NCBI GenBank assembly: GCA_002472405.1
Contig: DKRV01000011.1
Span: 13,303 to 77,302, forward strand
DNA: 64,000 nucleotides
Direction of reading: 5' to 3'
From: Clostridiales bacterium UBA7273
GTDB lineage: Bacteria; Bacillota; Clostridia; Oscillospirales; Oscillospiraceae
Within the stretch, counting starts at the first letter, position 1, and each line of letters opens with the position of its first letter. The translations under genes were made by a program, and so were the position numbers. The notes beneath the pieces are model-generated. The model saw only the letters and a program-made list of their open reading frames with translations. It searched no databases and was not told the origin of the DNA. This document shows, piece by piece, positions 41,810 to 50,448 of this stretch.

Positions 41810-42733
41810 ATGAGCGTGAAACAGACTGAAAGCAAAATCACCGCTCTTTATGAGCGGCTGTCCCGCGACGATGACAATGCCGGGGATAGCAATTCCATCG
41901 TGAATCAGAAAAAATACCTTGAAAGCTATGCCCAGCAGAGGGGCTACACCAACTGCCGCCACTATACCGATGACGGCTGGAGCGGCGGCAATTTCGAGCG
42001 CCCGGCATGGAAGCAGCTCATCGCAGATATTGAGGCAGGTAAGGTTGCCCATGTGATCGTCAAGGATATGAGCCGGGCGGGGCGTGACTATCTGCAAACC
42101 GGCTTTTACACGGAGGTATTCTTCCGGCAGCACAGTGTCCACTTTGTTGCCATCGCCAACAGCGTGGACAGCGACGACCAGAACAGCAACGAGTTTGCCC
42201 CCTTCCTCAACATCATGAACGAATGGTATCTGCGCGACCTGAGCCGCAAGCAGAAAACCGCCATCCGTGTCAAGGGAGAATCCGGCAAGCCCACCACCAA
42301 CTGCGCCATCTATGGCTATAGGAAAGACCCGGAAAACAAATACCATTGGCTGATCGACGAGGAAGCCGCCGCCGTGGTGCGCCGCATTTTCCGATTGACC
42401 ATCGAGGGCAAAGGTCACTACGATATTGCCCGTATTCTCTTTGAGGATAAGGTAGAAACACCTGCTGTGTACTTCGGTAAGCAGGGCAAGGGCATCTGGA
42501 AAAGCAAGGAGGAATTTTCAAATCCCTATAACTGGAGCGGCTATGTCGTGGGACAGATCCTCTCCAAGCCGGAGTATATGGGGCATACGGTGAATTTCCG
42601 CTCTCACAAGCAGTCCTATAAGGATAAAAACGCTGTGATGAATGGTGGGCATGAGCGTCAGTACCTGTATCGGCGGCTCTTTGGTGGTGGAAAACATCTT
42701 TTCCATCGGCGGCATGGGGAGCCTGCTCTCTGA
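41810..42733 (+). pseudogene. tnpX: Large serine recombinase TnpX, truncated after about 278 residues
   Basis: Resolvase domain with catalytic Ser in ALYERLSRDDDN (near 18), VAHVIVKDMSRAGRDYLQTG, and the start of the Recombinase domain (IYGYRKDPENKYHW ... LSKPEYMGHTVNFRSHKQSY). Full TnpX proteins are about 700 aa. Homology stops near 42640, where the sequence changes to the last membrane segment of an ABC permease in another frame. The remaining residues to 42733 are junk in this frame. A deletion joining tnpX to the cargo explains this. Confidence 0.88.
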
Positions 42734-42875
42734 CGCTGTGTACACGCTGGATTATCCGCTGATGCAGGGAATTCTCTTTGTGACAACATCCATCATGACC
42801 ATCTCCATTGTTGTGACCGATGTGATCTGCATTCTGATCGATCCCAGAGTCCGGTTGGGAGGTGGTCAGTCATGA
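42642..42875 (+). pseudogene. C-terminal fragment of a nickel/peptide-type ABC permease (NikB-like)
   Basis: 77 codons. VGMSVSTCIGGSLVVENIFS, GMGSLLSDAVYTLDYPLMQG and VTDVICILIDPRVRLGG are the end of DppB/NikB-type permeases, which are about 310 aa. The rest was lost at the tnpX junction. ATGA overlap with the next permease gene shows they were one operon. Confidence 0.85.
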
Positions 42876-43681
42876 GAAAGCGCCGCGTCCCGCTGGTACT
42901 TGGTGGAATACTGCTGCTCATTTTTCTGATGGCTGCCGCATTTCCAACTGTTTTTTCAAGTTATGGACAGAAAGAGATGTTTGCCCCATGACTTACGCCA
43001 TCCTCGGAACATCTCCTTGGCACCAATGCGCTGGGGTATGATATTTTTACGGAGCTGATATACGGCACTCGGCAAACGCTGCTGATTGGCATATCCAGCA
43101 GCGTCCTAATGCTGGTTCTGGGAAGCGTAATTGGCACGCTGGCGGCTGGAAAGGGCGTTGTTGGCGGAGCGTTGAATGGTGTTATCAACATTTTCGTGCT
43201 TCTGCCAAAGCTGGTGACGATGATCGTGCTTGCCACCTTCCTCGGCAGCTCCAGCCGGAATCTGATCCTGCTGATCGCCGCTTTCAGCTGGGTAGGCACT
43301 GCCCGAAGCGTGAGAGCCAAGGTGATTCACCTTAATGCCCAGCCATTTATCGAAAACTGCGTCATACAGGGATACAGCCATGGACATATTATTCTGCACC
43401 ACACTATTCCCAACCTGTATGACGTCCTGCTCTCCCGATTTCTTTTAGGCGTTAATAGCTGCATCATGATGGAATCAACGCTGAGCTTTCTCGGTTTTGG
43501 TGATCTTTATTATCCCACTTGGGGCACCATGATTAACTTTGCCTATAAACGGGGTGCCTTTCTTCGGCAGGCATATGAGTATTTGCTGTCGCCGGGTGTG
43601 TGCATCATGCTGCTATCGTTGTCGTTTTATCTGATCAGCCTGTATTTTGAGCACAGGCAAGCCACGATTCAGGATATATAG
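42872..43681 (+). pseudogene. Second ABC permease (NikC/DppC-like) with an in-frame TGA
   Basis: Starts at ATG 42872 (MRKRRVPLVLGGILLLIFLM). TGA at 42989-42991 interrupts it after about 39 codons. The same frame then continues uninterrupted with HLLGTNALGYDIFTELIYGT (family HxLGTDxLGRD) and the permease core (FIENCVIQGYSHGHIILHH), ending QATIQDI. Without the stop it would be a normal 269-aa permease. Translation could restart downstream, but the partner permease is already truncated, so the transporter is dead here. Confidence 0.82.
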
Positions 43682-43692
43682 GAGGTCACATT

Positions 43693-44226
43693 ATGCAAAC
43701 AGAGTTGAAATGCCTGTGGGATAAATGCGTGACTTTTCACGGTCACGGCTGCGGCGGTCTTGCGGTCGGCTTCCGCGCCGTCCTGTATGCGTGGGAACTG
43801 TTCGGGAGCGACCGGACATCCGAGGACGAGGAGATCGTGTGTATTGCCGAGACCGACGCCTGCGGCGTGGATGCCATTCAGGTGCTGCTGTCCTGTACCG
43901 TCGGAAAGGGCAATCTGCTTTTCAATCTACAGGGAAAGAATGCTTTCTCCTTTTATCGGCGTTCGGACGGAAAGTCTTTCCGGCTTGTCTTGCGCCCAAC
44001 ACCGGACAAGACCAAGGAGGAGCGGCTGGCGTGGCTCATGGATGGGGATTTCCACGAGATGTTTGACGTGAAGAATGCCCCGGCACCGATACCGGAGGCG
44101 GCCCGGATCTTCAAGACCGTTACCTGCTCCGTGTGCGGAGAACGATTTGCCGAGAACTTTGCCCACCTTCAAAACGGGGAAATCGTCTGCTCTACCTGCT
44201 ATCGTCCGTATACAAGGGGGTTGTGA
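43693..44226 (+). CDS. FmdE-family protein with C-terminal zinc ribbon
   Basis: 177 aa, AGGAGGTCAC upstream. FmdE motif CVTFHGHGCGGLAVGFRA (near 12-29), ETDACGVDAIQVLLSCTVGKGNL, then a C-terminal CSVCGERF ... CSTCYRPY zinc ribbon. FmdE domains were first seen in tungsten formylmethanofuran dehydrogenase, but stand-alone copies occur beside nickel- or molybdate-type ABC genes in anaerobes. Here it follows the two broken permease genes, so a role in metal or metal-cofactor uptake is inferred. It appears intact and overlaps the TPR gene by TGATG. Confidence 0.88.
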   Translation: MQTELKCLWDKCVTFHGHGCGGLAVGFRAVLYAWELFGSDRTSEDEEIVCIAETDACGVDAIQVLLSCTVGKGNLLFNLQGKNAFSFYRRSDGKSFRLVLRPTPDKTKEERLAWLMDGDFHEMFDVKNAPAPIPEAARIFKTVTCSVCGERFAENFAHLQNGEIVCSTCYRPYTRGL

Positions 44227-44987
44227 TGGAATACACGTTTGATGCCCTACACGCCGGAATAGAAAGTCAGATTCTCAATCTTCCCGCCGGTATTCCCGAT
44301 TCCGAGGCGGTCACACAGGCAAAGGCTCTGCCGGACTCCATAGAAAAATTTCTGGCTTTGGGGAAGGCTTTTTCCCGGCAGCTTCGTTACCGGGAGGCCA
44401 TTGATGCCTATACGGAGGGCCTAAAATTGGAGCCAGAAAATCTGCCCTTGCTCCGACTACGGGCGGGACGGTATCTGACGACACTGCAAAGTAATCCCGC
44501 CATCGCTGATTTTGAAAAAAGTATGTCCTTGGGAGCGGAAAGACTGGACTGCCTCTATCGGATCGGTTTGGCATATTACTATGTCGGGCGGTATGCACAG
44601 GCGATGGAGACTTTTGAGAATTGTATGCCCCTCTGCGATGAGGAAATGGGCATTGCAGTTCTTTACTGGCACACGCTGAGTGCAGTCCATGCAGAGAAAG
44701 CGTCGACACTTCTGAACAACTACCGCCCGGATATGGCGGTGGGGCATCATACTGCTTATGAAAAGGCCATACAGGTCTGGAGCGGTATAACGCCACTTTC
44801 GGCCATGCTGCAAATGCTGGAAAGTGAAGAAGATGACCTGGAATATGGTATTACATTGTACGGTCTGCTTTTGCATCCTGACTGCGCCGAAAAAGACTGC
44901 CTTTCCCAAGCACTTCTCCGCCGGGACGGTTTTTGGCCCAGCTTCGCCTATCTCGCTGCGTGGAACGACAGGTCAAGAGTCTTATAA
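44226..44987 (+). CDS. Tetratricopeptide-repeat protein
   Basis: 253 aa from ATG at 44226, overlapping the fmdE stop. TPR helices: FLALGKAFSRQLRYREAIDA, YTEGLKLEPENLPLLRLRAG and CLYRIGLAYYYVGRYAQAME (about 40-140). Unrecognised flanks; many Tyr and Leu. Last gene of the permease-FmdE-TPR cargo operon, followed by a strong hairpin. Likely a scaffold for the same pathway. Confidence 0.75.
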   Translation: MEYTFDALHAGIESQILNLPAGIPDSEAVTQAKALPDSIEKFLALGKAFSRQLRYREAIDAYTEGLKLEPENLPLLRLRAGRYLTTLQSNPAIADFEKSMSLGAERLDCLYRIGLAYYYVGRYAQAMETFENCMPLCDEEMGIAVLYWHTLSAVHAEKASTLLNNYRPDMAVGHHTAYEKAIQVWSGITPLSAMLQMLESEEDDLEYGITLYGLLLHPDCAEKDCLSQALLRRDGFWPSFAYLAAWNDRSRVL

Positions 44988-44994
44988 TCTATGG

Positions 44995-45035
44995 ACGCAT
45001 CCTGTGCTATGCAAATGTATAGCACAGGATGCGTT
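44995..45035 (+). terminator. Hairpin at the right end of the mobile element
   Basis: ACGCATTCCTGTGCTA pairs with TAGCACAGGATGCGT with one bulged base and a 10-nt loop. It lies 8 bp after the TPR stop; the following tract is TCAATAATTT. Probable terminator of the cargo operon. Confidence 0.65.
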
Positions 45036-45071
45036 CAATAATTTATGGTGAATCCACCCTTGACAAATCTC

Positions 45072-45346
45072 GTCTCAGCTATTAACTCTACGCTGCGGCT
45101 TTCGGCCGCCTGTAGGGAACGGGCTTGCCTGTTCCGTTGTGATGGGTTTGTCGGCACTGAAACAGAATCGTAGGGAACGGATTCATCCGTTCCGCACTAA
45201 AATCTATAATCGTAGGGGAGAGCATTGCTCGCCCCTACGGCTGCGTTGCCTTATGTATGGCGAGGCAGCCATGGTTTTACCGGCACCCTCGATACCGGGT
45301 TCACGCAATATGCGTATCGGTAGCTGCGTCAAATCGCTACTAAAAA
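45072..45346. repeat. Dispersed repeat, right part split by the Tn4451-like element
   Basis: Starts CTCAGCTATTAACTCTACGC, then GGAACGGGCTTGCCTGTTCC (45117-45136), GGAACGGATTCATCCGTTCC, GAGAGCATTGCTCGCCCC, and the closing arm ending GTCAAATCGCTACTAAAAAA near 45346. Confidence 0.8.
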
Positions 45347-45379
45347 AACTGCATCGTACTGTTGTAGTACGATGCAGTT
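45347..45379 (+). terminator. Orphan intrinsic terminator, probably of the mgtC pair
   Basis: Perfect 14-bp stem AACTGCATCGTACT / AGTACGATGCAGTT with GTTGT loop, followed by ATTGTTTTT. No gene now ends immediately before it on the plus strand. Before the 7.3-kb insertion it would have lain about 0.5 kb after the second mgtC gene, so it is likely that operon's terminator. Confidence 0.7.
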
Positions 45380-45394
45380 ATTGTTTTTGCTGAG

Positions 45395-45612
45395 GTTTTA
45401 AATCGGGCGGCGCGGAATTTATTACAGCACCTGCGTTACGCGAAACGCTACGGTCTAGTCAGCACCCTCGTGCCGGGTTCACGCAATATGCGTATCCGTA
45501 GCTGCGCCATTTCGTCACTAAAAAAACGCGAAACGTCATGGTTTTCACCATTGTCCCGAACCGGGCTACCAGAGATAAATGTATCCGTGACTGCGTCAAT
45601 TCGCCACTAAAA
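45395..45612. repeat. Dispersed repeat next to the coiled-coil membrane protein gene
   Basis: Contains an arm with CACCTGCGTTACGCGAAACG, an internal edge TTTCGTCACTAAAAAAA (near 45525), CCGAACCGGGCTACCAGAG and the outer edge CAATTCGCCACTAAAA, which touches the stop codon of the minus-strand gene at 45613. Confidence 0.8.
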
Positions 45613-47370
45613 TTACTCCTTGACGGTCTCCTCGTCGGATGCTTCGGGAGCAGGCTGCTCTGCCTCAATGACGGTTTCGTCTGCTGCCTGAGCGGAGGCT
45701 GCGGCTGCTTTTTCGGCAGCGGCTGCGGCTATGGCCGCCTCTGCTGCTGCGTAAGCTGCGGCGTATGCTTCCGGAGTGTAGCCGACGTCTTCGTCGTTAT
45801 CCTCGGCCGCTGCGGCCGCGAGAGCTGCTTCCTTATCCTTGGCTGCCTTGCTTGCGATGAACGCGAAGATCACGCCGAGGATCGCGGCTCCTGCCAGGAC
45901 GCAGATAGCGGTCAGATGGAGCGAGCCGGTGTATTCCTGAACGGGAACAAAGTCGAGCTTTGCCGCGGTCTCGCTGACATAGTTGCCTGCCGAGTCAACA
46001 CGGATGGTGTAAACATAATCGTGGAACTTGGTGACAAGGCCGGTGACGAGGACTGCAACTGCCATGATGGCTGCGATCAGGCTCAGGGTCTTGCCGGTGC
46101 GCTTGCTGCCGTTGACTGCCGCAACGATGCCGAAGATTCCGGCGATGATGCCGAGGACGGCTGCAACTGCCAGAGCAACATACATACCGATACGGACATA
46201 AACCTCGCTCTTGATGTCGGCTTCCTGATCCTGCAGATACTGCTCTGCCTTGTCGCAGAGAGTCTCGCACTTGTCAAGGTCGAGCATCGGGTAGCCGTTC
46301 TTCTCAACGACTGCGCCGTTCTCGTCAACTTTATACATGTTGGAGATGACGTACTCGCCGAACTCCTCGTAAGCTTCTTCGTTTACATGTGCGCGGCCGT
46401 CTTCCTTGACAATGAGGTTGTCGGGGATCTCAAGGCCGAACTCGATGGCCAGGTATTCGGGCAGGGACTTTACGGTCTGCTCGCCGCCGTAGAAGCTGAA
46501 GCAGGGCTGCATGCCTTCAAAAAGTGCTCTTGCGCCGTCTGCCAGGGTGAGCTCACCCTGCTCGAAAACGGAAAGCTGAGCCTTGCCGTCGGCAAGCTGA
46601 CCCTTCGCCACAGCAAGCTTGTTTGCGCCTGCTGCGAGGTCCTGGCGGCCTGCCGCGAGCTTTGCCTCGCCTGCCGCGAGCTGCTTCTCGGCCTCTGCAA
46701 GCTGCTTCTTGCCGGCTTCGAGCTCTGCAAGACCGTCTTCATACTGCTTGAGCTGAGCCTTGCCGTCGGCTACCATCTGGTTGACGTATGCCGGAAAGTC
46801 TGTTACATCTGCGGGAATGTTCAGACCCATCTTGGACGCGATGGGACGGACAACGGAAACAAACCACGCCTGCGCGCTGTCAAAGCCGGGCAGCTTTGCG
46901 ATGGTGCCGTCGCGGAACTGGACGTACTGGTTGAGATAAGGCAGCAGCGGCTCGATCTTCGCGAGCTTTTCCTTGCCTTCGTTATAAGCCTGGGTGTTGG
47001 CGTCGATCTGTGCCTGGCCCTCTGCGAGCTTTTTCTTGCCTGCTTCATAGGCTGCATAGCCCTCTGCAAGAGTTTTCTCGCCTGCTGCGAGGGTAGCCTG
47101 GCCTGCGGCATAGTCGCTCAGACCCTTTGAGTACTGGCTGAGACCGTCGGTGTAGGTTCCGACACCGGTCAGGTAGGTCTCTTCGTTCTCTTTGAGTTGG
47201 GCAATGCCTGCCCGCGCCGTTTCAAGATTCTCTCTTGCGTAGGCAGCGTCAGCATTCTTATAGTCGTTGATATTCAGCACGTCACGAACGCCGGCGACGC
47301 AGGCGAACAGGCCGAATATGCACGCGAGGATAAGGATGATGCTGAAGACCATAAGTAATACTCGTTTCAT
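45613..47370 (-). CDS. Membrane protein with Gly/Leu coiled-coil repeats and an Ala-rich tail
   Basis: 585 aa; GGGAGGAATAAA before ATG. One N-terminal helix (VLLMVFSIILILACIFGLFA). Then a region with repeated LxxG heptad-like units (YTDGLSQYSKGLSDYAAGQA, LAAGEKTLAEGYAAYEAGKK) around 80-290. This pattern is also seen in YhgE/Pip and MmpL-associated proteins. A globular middle, then three helices (near 405-520), and a C-terminal Ala/Glu-rich tail. An extracytoplasmic rod or bundle with a membrane base is likely; function unknown. Single gene, its stop adjacent to a repeat. Confidence 0.7.
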   Translation of the reverse strand: MKRVLLMVFSIILILACIFGLFACVAGVRDVLNINDYKNADAAYARENLETARAGIAQLKENEETYLTGVGTYTDGLSQYSKGLSDYAAGQATLAAGEKTLAEGYAAYEAGKKKLAEGQAQIDANTQAYNEGKEKLAKIEPLLPYLNQYVQFRDGTIAKLPGFDSAQAWFVSVVRPIASKMGLNIPADVTDFPAYVNQMVADGKAQLKQYEDGLAELEAGKKQLAEAEKQLAAGEAKLAAGRQDLAAGANKLAVAKGQLADGKAQLSVFEQGELTLADGARALFEGMQPCFSFYGGEQTVKSLPEYLAIEFGLEIPDNLIVKEDGRAHVNEEAYEEFGEYVISNMYKVDENGAVVEKNGYPMLDLDKCETLCDKAEQYLQDQEADIKSEVYVRIGMYVALAVAAVLGIIAGIFGIVAAVNGSKRTGKTLSLIAAIMAVAVLVTGLVTKFHDYVYTIRVDSAGNYVSETAAKLDFVPVQEYTGSLHLTAICVLAGAAILGVIFAFIASKAAKDKEAALAAAAAEDNDEDVGYTPEAYAAAYAAAEAAIAAAAAEKAAAASAQAADETVIEAEQPAPEASDEETVKE

Positions 47371-47559
47371 TTTATTCCTCCCTAATTATGTATAAAATAT
47401 TACTTAATGACTTAAATAAAAAATTAAAAGCCAATACAAATCTCCCAATTTTGTTTGACTTTTGTCAGTGTAACACACAATGTCAAAATAGTAAAGAAGA
47501 AATGACAGAGCTTTATGAAAAATTTTTAACTTTCTTCTTAGTAAATTTGCCTAAAAAAA

Positions 47560-47601
47560 GCGGCCTGACCAAATGATATTTAAAAAATTTGGCCAAACCG
47601 C
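47560..47601 (-). terminator. Intrinsic terminator of the lyase-carrier operon
   Basis: GCGGCCTGACCAAAT and ATTTGGCCAAACCGC form a stem that is better paired as minus-strand RNA (G-U wobbles) and is followed there by seven T. It lies about 140 bp past the ArsB-like stop. The rest of 47371-47700 is AT-rich, with the promoter region of the coiled-coil gene and no supportable gene. Confidence 0.7.
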
Positions 47602-47699
47602 CTGATATATTGCATTCTCCTGTTTACATATTATACACAACTTGCCCGTTAAATTGTGAACAATATGTGAATAGCGCATTAATTATTTCAATTTTTTAA

Positions 47700-47757
47700 T
47701 TTCGATTTGACGCAGTCACGGATACGGTTATCTCTGGCAGCCTCAATTCGCCACTAA
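47700..47757. repeat. Minimal dispersed repeat
   Basis: About 58 bp: TTCGATTTGACGCAGTCACGG, ATACGGTTATCTCTGGCAGC, then the edge CTCAATTCGCCACTAAAAG. Only the outermost parts of both arms remain. It supplies the stop of the ArsB-like gene. Confidence 0.75.
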
Positions 47758-48831
47758 AAGAACGGCGAGGAAGGCGAAGCTGACGGCGGAGAACAGGGCG
47801 AGGAAGCGGCCGGAGTTCCCGGGCGCATGGCGGGTGTATTCGCGGAAGGTGATGAGGCTTGCAAGGGACGCGACGAGCGTACCCGCTCCGCCGATGTTCA
47901 CGCCGACGAGCAGGCCTCGATAGTCGTCGGTGAAGCGGCTGAGGAGTATCGCCGCCGGAACATTGCTTATCACCTGGCTGGTCAGCGCGGATACGAGCAT
48001 CGCTCCGTGCGAAAGCAGCCGTGCAAACAGCGCGTGGACAGCCTCCATGCGCGAAAGATTGCCGGAAAAGGTGAAGAACGCGGCAAAGGTCGCCAGCAGC
48101 CCCCAGTCCACCGTTTTGAGCGCATGGCGATCGAGCGCGAGCAGCGCCGCCGCAATGACGACAAGCCCCACGGCATATGGCACGGCGCGCAGAACCATCG
48201 CGACGGCGAGGGCAAACAGCAGCCCATAGACCGCGGCGCGGCGTCCGTTTACGCTGACGGCGGCATCCGGCACGCTAAGCCGCGTGCGCGGAAACGCAAA
48301 GCAGCAGAGCAGTATCAGCACCGTTGACATCACAAAGGGCGGCAGCATGATCGACAAAAACTCGCTCGTCGGGATGTTGTAATAGCTGAAAAGATAGAGA
48401 TTCTGCGGATTTCCGAAGGGCGTGAGCATACCGCAGAGGTTCGCCGCGCAGTTTTGCAGAACAAACAGCAGCGGAATGTGCTTATCCTGCCCTGTCGAGT
48501 GCATGACAAACCAGCTCAGCGGCAGGAAGGTGAGCAGCGCCGTGTCGTTGGTAAGCAGCATTGAACCGAGCATGGTGATTATTATAAGCATCGCCGCAAC
48601 GCTGCGAACCGAGCCGAAGGTGCGCACGAGCCGCTGCGACAGCGCAGCGAAAATATTGAGGTCACGCAGGGCGGCGACGACGGCCAGCACGCTGAACAGG
48701 CACGCGAGCGTTTTCAGATCGTAGTACCCCAGATACTGCGCATCCGGCGGCACGAAAAACGCCGTGACCGCGGCAAGCAGCAGCGAGATCAGCAGCATCG
48801 CGTTCGCCCTGCACCATGAATCTGCCTGCAT
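47743..48831 (-). CDS. ArsB/NhaD-type ion transporter superfamily carrier
   Basis: 362 aa, about ten helices. MLLTNDTALLTFLPLSWFVM and LCGMLTPFGNPQNLYLFSYY are hallmark motifs of the ArsB/citrate-type (IT) superfamily; a second set is LTSQVISNVPAAILLSR near 285. Substrate unknown: anion export and Na/H exchange both occur in relatives. Begins 1 bp after the lyase gene (GGGGGTAAAATG). The C-terminus reads VLLVAN-stop, with VAN and the stop encoded by the repeat edge. Confidence 0.85.
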   Translation of the reverse strand: MQADSWCRANAMLLISLLLAAVTAFFVPPDAQYLGYYDLKTLACLFSVLAVVAALRDLNIFAALSQRLVRTFGSVRSVAAMLIIITMLGSMLLTNDTALLTFLPLSWFVMHSTGQDKHIPLLFVLQNCAANLCGMLTPFGNPQNLYLFSYYNIPTSEFLSIMLPPFVMSTVLILLCCFAFPRTRLSVPDAAVSVNGRRAAVYGLLFALAVAMVLRAVPYAVGLVVIAAALLALDRHALKTVDWGLLATFAAFFTFSGNLSRMEAVHALFARLLSHGAMLVSALTSQVISNVPAAILLSRFTDDYRGLLVGVNIGGAGTLVASLASLITFREYTRHAPGNSGRFLALFSAVSFAFLAVLLVAN

Positions 48832-48832
48832 T

Positions 48833-50044
48833 TTACCCCCTGTGCGCCCTTATCGAGTCGCGCATGCGCTCAAGCCCGGTCTTTATGATCGAGCGCGGCA
48901 TGGCGAGATTCAGGCGAATATAGCCCTCGGCGTTTCCGACGAACAGTGAGTTTCCGCCCTCGAGCAGAACTCCGGCCCTGTTCGCGAAAAAGTCCGGCAG
49001 ATCGGCAACGTCGGGCAGGCAGCGCGAGAGATCGACCCACGCAAGATACGTCGCCTCGGGGATGTACATGACAGCCTCGGGCAGCTCGCGCGCGAGGAAA
49101 TCCTTGACGAAGGCAAAGTTCTCGTCAAGATACGCCTTCAGCTCGGTGTGCCATGCTCCGCCGCGCTCGTATGCGGCCTTGGCCGCAGTCAGTGACATGG
49201 GGTTTACCATGCCGAAGAGCTTGTCGCGCTCGATAAAGCGCTCGCGCAGGCTCGCGTCGCGGATGATGATGTTTGAAAACGCAAGGCCGGCAAGGTTAAA
49301 GGTCTTTGTCGGCGCCATGCAGGTTATGAGCTTGGGATAGTCGGGCATGACCTTGGCCATGGGTATGTGGCGGCGGCCGCTGCGGATAAGGTCGCAGTGG
49401 ATCTCGTCGGAGACGATCCAGAGGTTATACTTTGCCATGATCTCGCCTGCGCGGCGCAGCTCGTCCTCGGTCCACATGCGGCCGGTGGGATTGTGCGGAT
49501 TGCACCAGAACACGAGCTTGCAGCGCGGATCGGCGCACTTGCGCTCGAAATCGTCAAAATCAACCTCGAATGTGCCGTCGGCAAGCTTTCTAAGCGGTGA
49601 GGTGATGACGTTCACGCCGGCATACTCGGCCGCGTGGAGGAAATAGCCGTAGGCCGGGGTGTTTATGAGCACGGCCTCGTCCTTGGTGCACAGGGTCTCG
49701 GTCAGCTGATACAGCGCCGGGATTATGCCGGGGGAAACGCACAGCTCCTCCTTTTTGCAGCTCCAGCCGTAGTGATCAACGCACCAGGCGCTGAATGCGT
49801 TGTAGTATTCGTCGTCATAAACGCCGGTGTAGCCGAAGATGCGGCGGTCAACGCGCTCCCTGAGCGCATCGAGGATCTCGGGCGCAACGCCGAACTCCAT
49901 GTCCGCTACCCACATGCGCACAAATTCCTCGTCCTTGTACGGAAAGACCTTCTCCGGGCCTGCGTGGAATATATAGCCGCGGAAGCCGTCCGTGTTCAGG
50001 GCGTTTGTGCCGCGTCTGTCGATTATCTCGTCGAAATTATACAT
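48833..50044 (-). CDS. PatB/MalY-type pyridoxal-phosphate C-S lyase
   Basis: 403 aa. Aminotransferase class I/II fold of the cystathionine beta-lyase PatB branch: MYNFDEIIDRRGTNALNTDG, RMWVADMEFGVAPEILDAL, WCNPHNPTGRMWTEDEL, VSDEIHCDL and the PLP Lys in APTKTFNLAGL (near 248). It cleaves cystathionine or cysteine conjugates and may release homocysteine or thiols; MalY relatives also regulate. In an operon with the IT-superfamily carrier. Ribosome-binding site AAGGAGACGG. Confidence 0.92.
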   Translation of the reverse strand: MYNFDEIIDRRGTNALNTDGFRGYIFHAGPEKVFPYKDEEFVRMWVADMEFGVAPEILDALRERVDRRIFGYTGVYDDEYYNAFSAWCVDHYGWSCKKEELCVSPGIIPALYQLTETLCTKDEAVLINTPAYGYFLHAAEYAGVNVITSPLRKLADGTFEVDFDDFERKCADPRCKLVFWCNPHNPTGRMWTEDELRRAGEIMAKYNLWIVSDEIHCDLIRSGRRHIPMAKVMPDYPKLITCMAPTKTFNLAGLAFSNIIIRDASLRERFIERDKLFGMVNPMSLTAAKAAYERGGAWHTELKAYLDENFAFVKDFLARELPEAVMYIPEATYLAWVDLSRCLPDVADLPDFFANRAGVLLEGGNSLFVGNAEGYIRLNLAMPRSIIKTGLERMRDSIRAHRG

Positions 50045-50174
50045 AAAAGCCGTCTCCTTTTGTCGGATATATCGGATACATTATAGACGCGTATCGGCTG
50101 CGGCGCAAGCAGATGTTGAAGCGCGGCGGAAAATGTGGTATACTCGGCTGTACAATCGACAAGGAGGCAGCATC

Positions 50175-50396
50175 ATGCCGGAAAAGATAAAGGAAAACAA
50201 AAGCAAAATAGTGTTCATCATCGGCGCGGTGTGCCTTGCGGCAGGCGCTGTGCTTTTAATACTCTGGCTTATCGGCATTTCGGCGATAAAGGCCGTGTGC
50301 AGCCCGATCCAGTGCATCCTCGCCGTTGTCATAGGCGCGCTCGTGCTCTGGCTCGGCAGGCTTATGCTCAAAAGCGAAAACGCCGCGCAAAACTGA
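50175..50396 (+). CDS. Small two-helix membrane protein
   Basis: 73 aa; AAGGAGGCAGCATC before ATG. Lys-rich N-terminus (MPEKIKENKSK), helix IVFIIGAVCLAAGAVLLILW, second helix IQCILAVVIGALVLWLGRLM. Good ribosome-binding site and a terminator right after support it as a real gene. No family recognised. Divergent from the lyase gene. Confidence 0.65.
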   Translation: MPEKIKENKSKIVFIIGAVCLAAGAVLLILWLIGISAIKAVCSPIQCILAVVIGALVLWLGRLMLKSENAAQN

Positions 50397-50411
50397 ACAG
50401 GGCGAAAAACG

Positions 50412-50435
50412 CCCCGGCTTCAGATGAAGCCGGGG
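50412..50435. terminator. Bidirectional intrinsic terminator
   Basis: CCCCGGCTTCA pairs with TGAAGCCGGGG, loop GA, followed by TATTGTTTTT on the plus strand and CGTTTTTC on the minus strand. Serves the small membrane protein and the convergent Fic gene. Confidence 0.88.
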
Positions 50436-50448
50436 TATTGTTTTTGCG

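Larger units (their letters stand above)
37751..45071. mobile_element. Decayed Tn4451-like mobilisable element (TnpV/TnpW/TnpX)
   Basis: About 7.3 kb of different composition holding tnpV, an accessory operon, tnpW, a truncated tnpX and broken ABC-permease cargo. Inverted sequences near the ends, GGGTGGTTTCTCC (37768-37780) and GGTGAATCCACCC (45048-45060, inverse), suggest termini. The flanks are two halves of one dispersed repeat. A deletion fused tnpX to a permease gene, so the element probably cannot excise unaided. Exact ends are approximate. Confidence 0.75.

Noticed and set aside
45538..47130. 530-codon plus-strand frame
   Set aside because: Antisense to the coiled-coil membrane protein; Cys/Gly-rich, and it begins inside a repeat.
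47388..47576. 62-codon plus-strand frame in AT-rich DNA
   Set aside because: No ribosome-binding site; overlaps the promoter region of the divergent gene and the minus-strand terminator.
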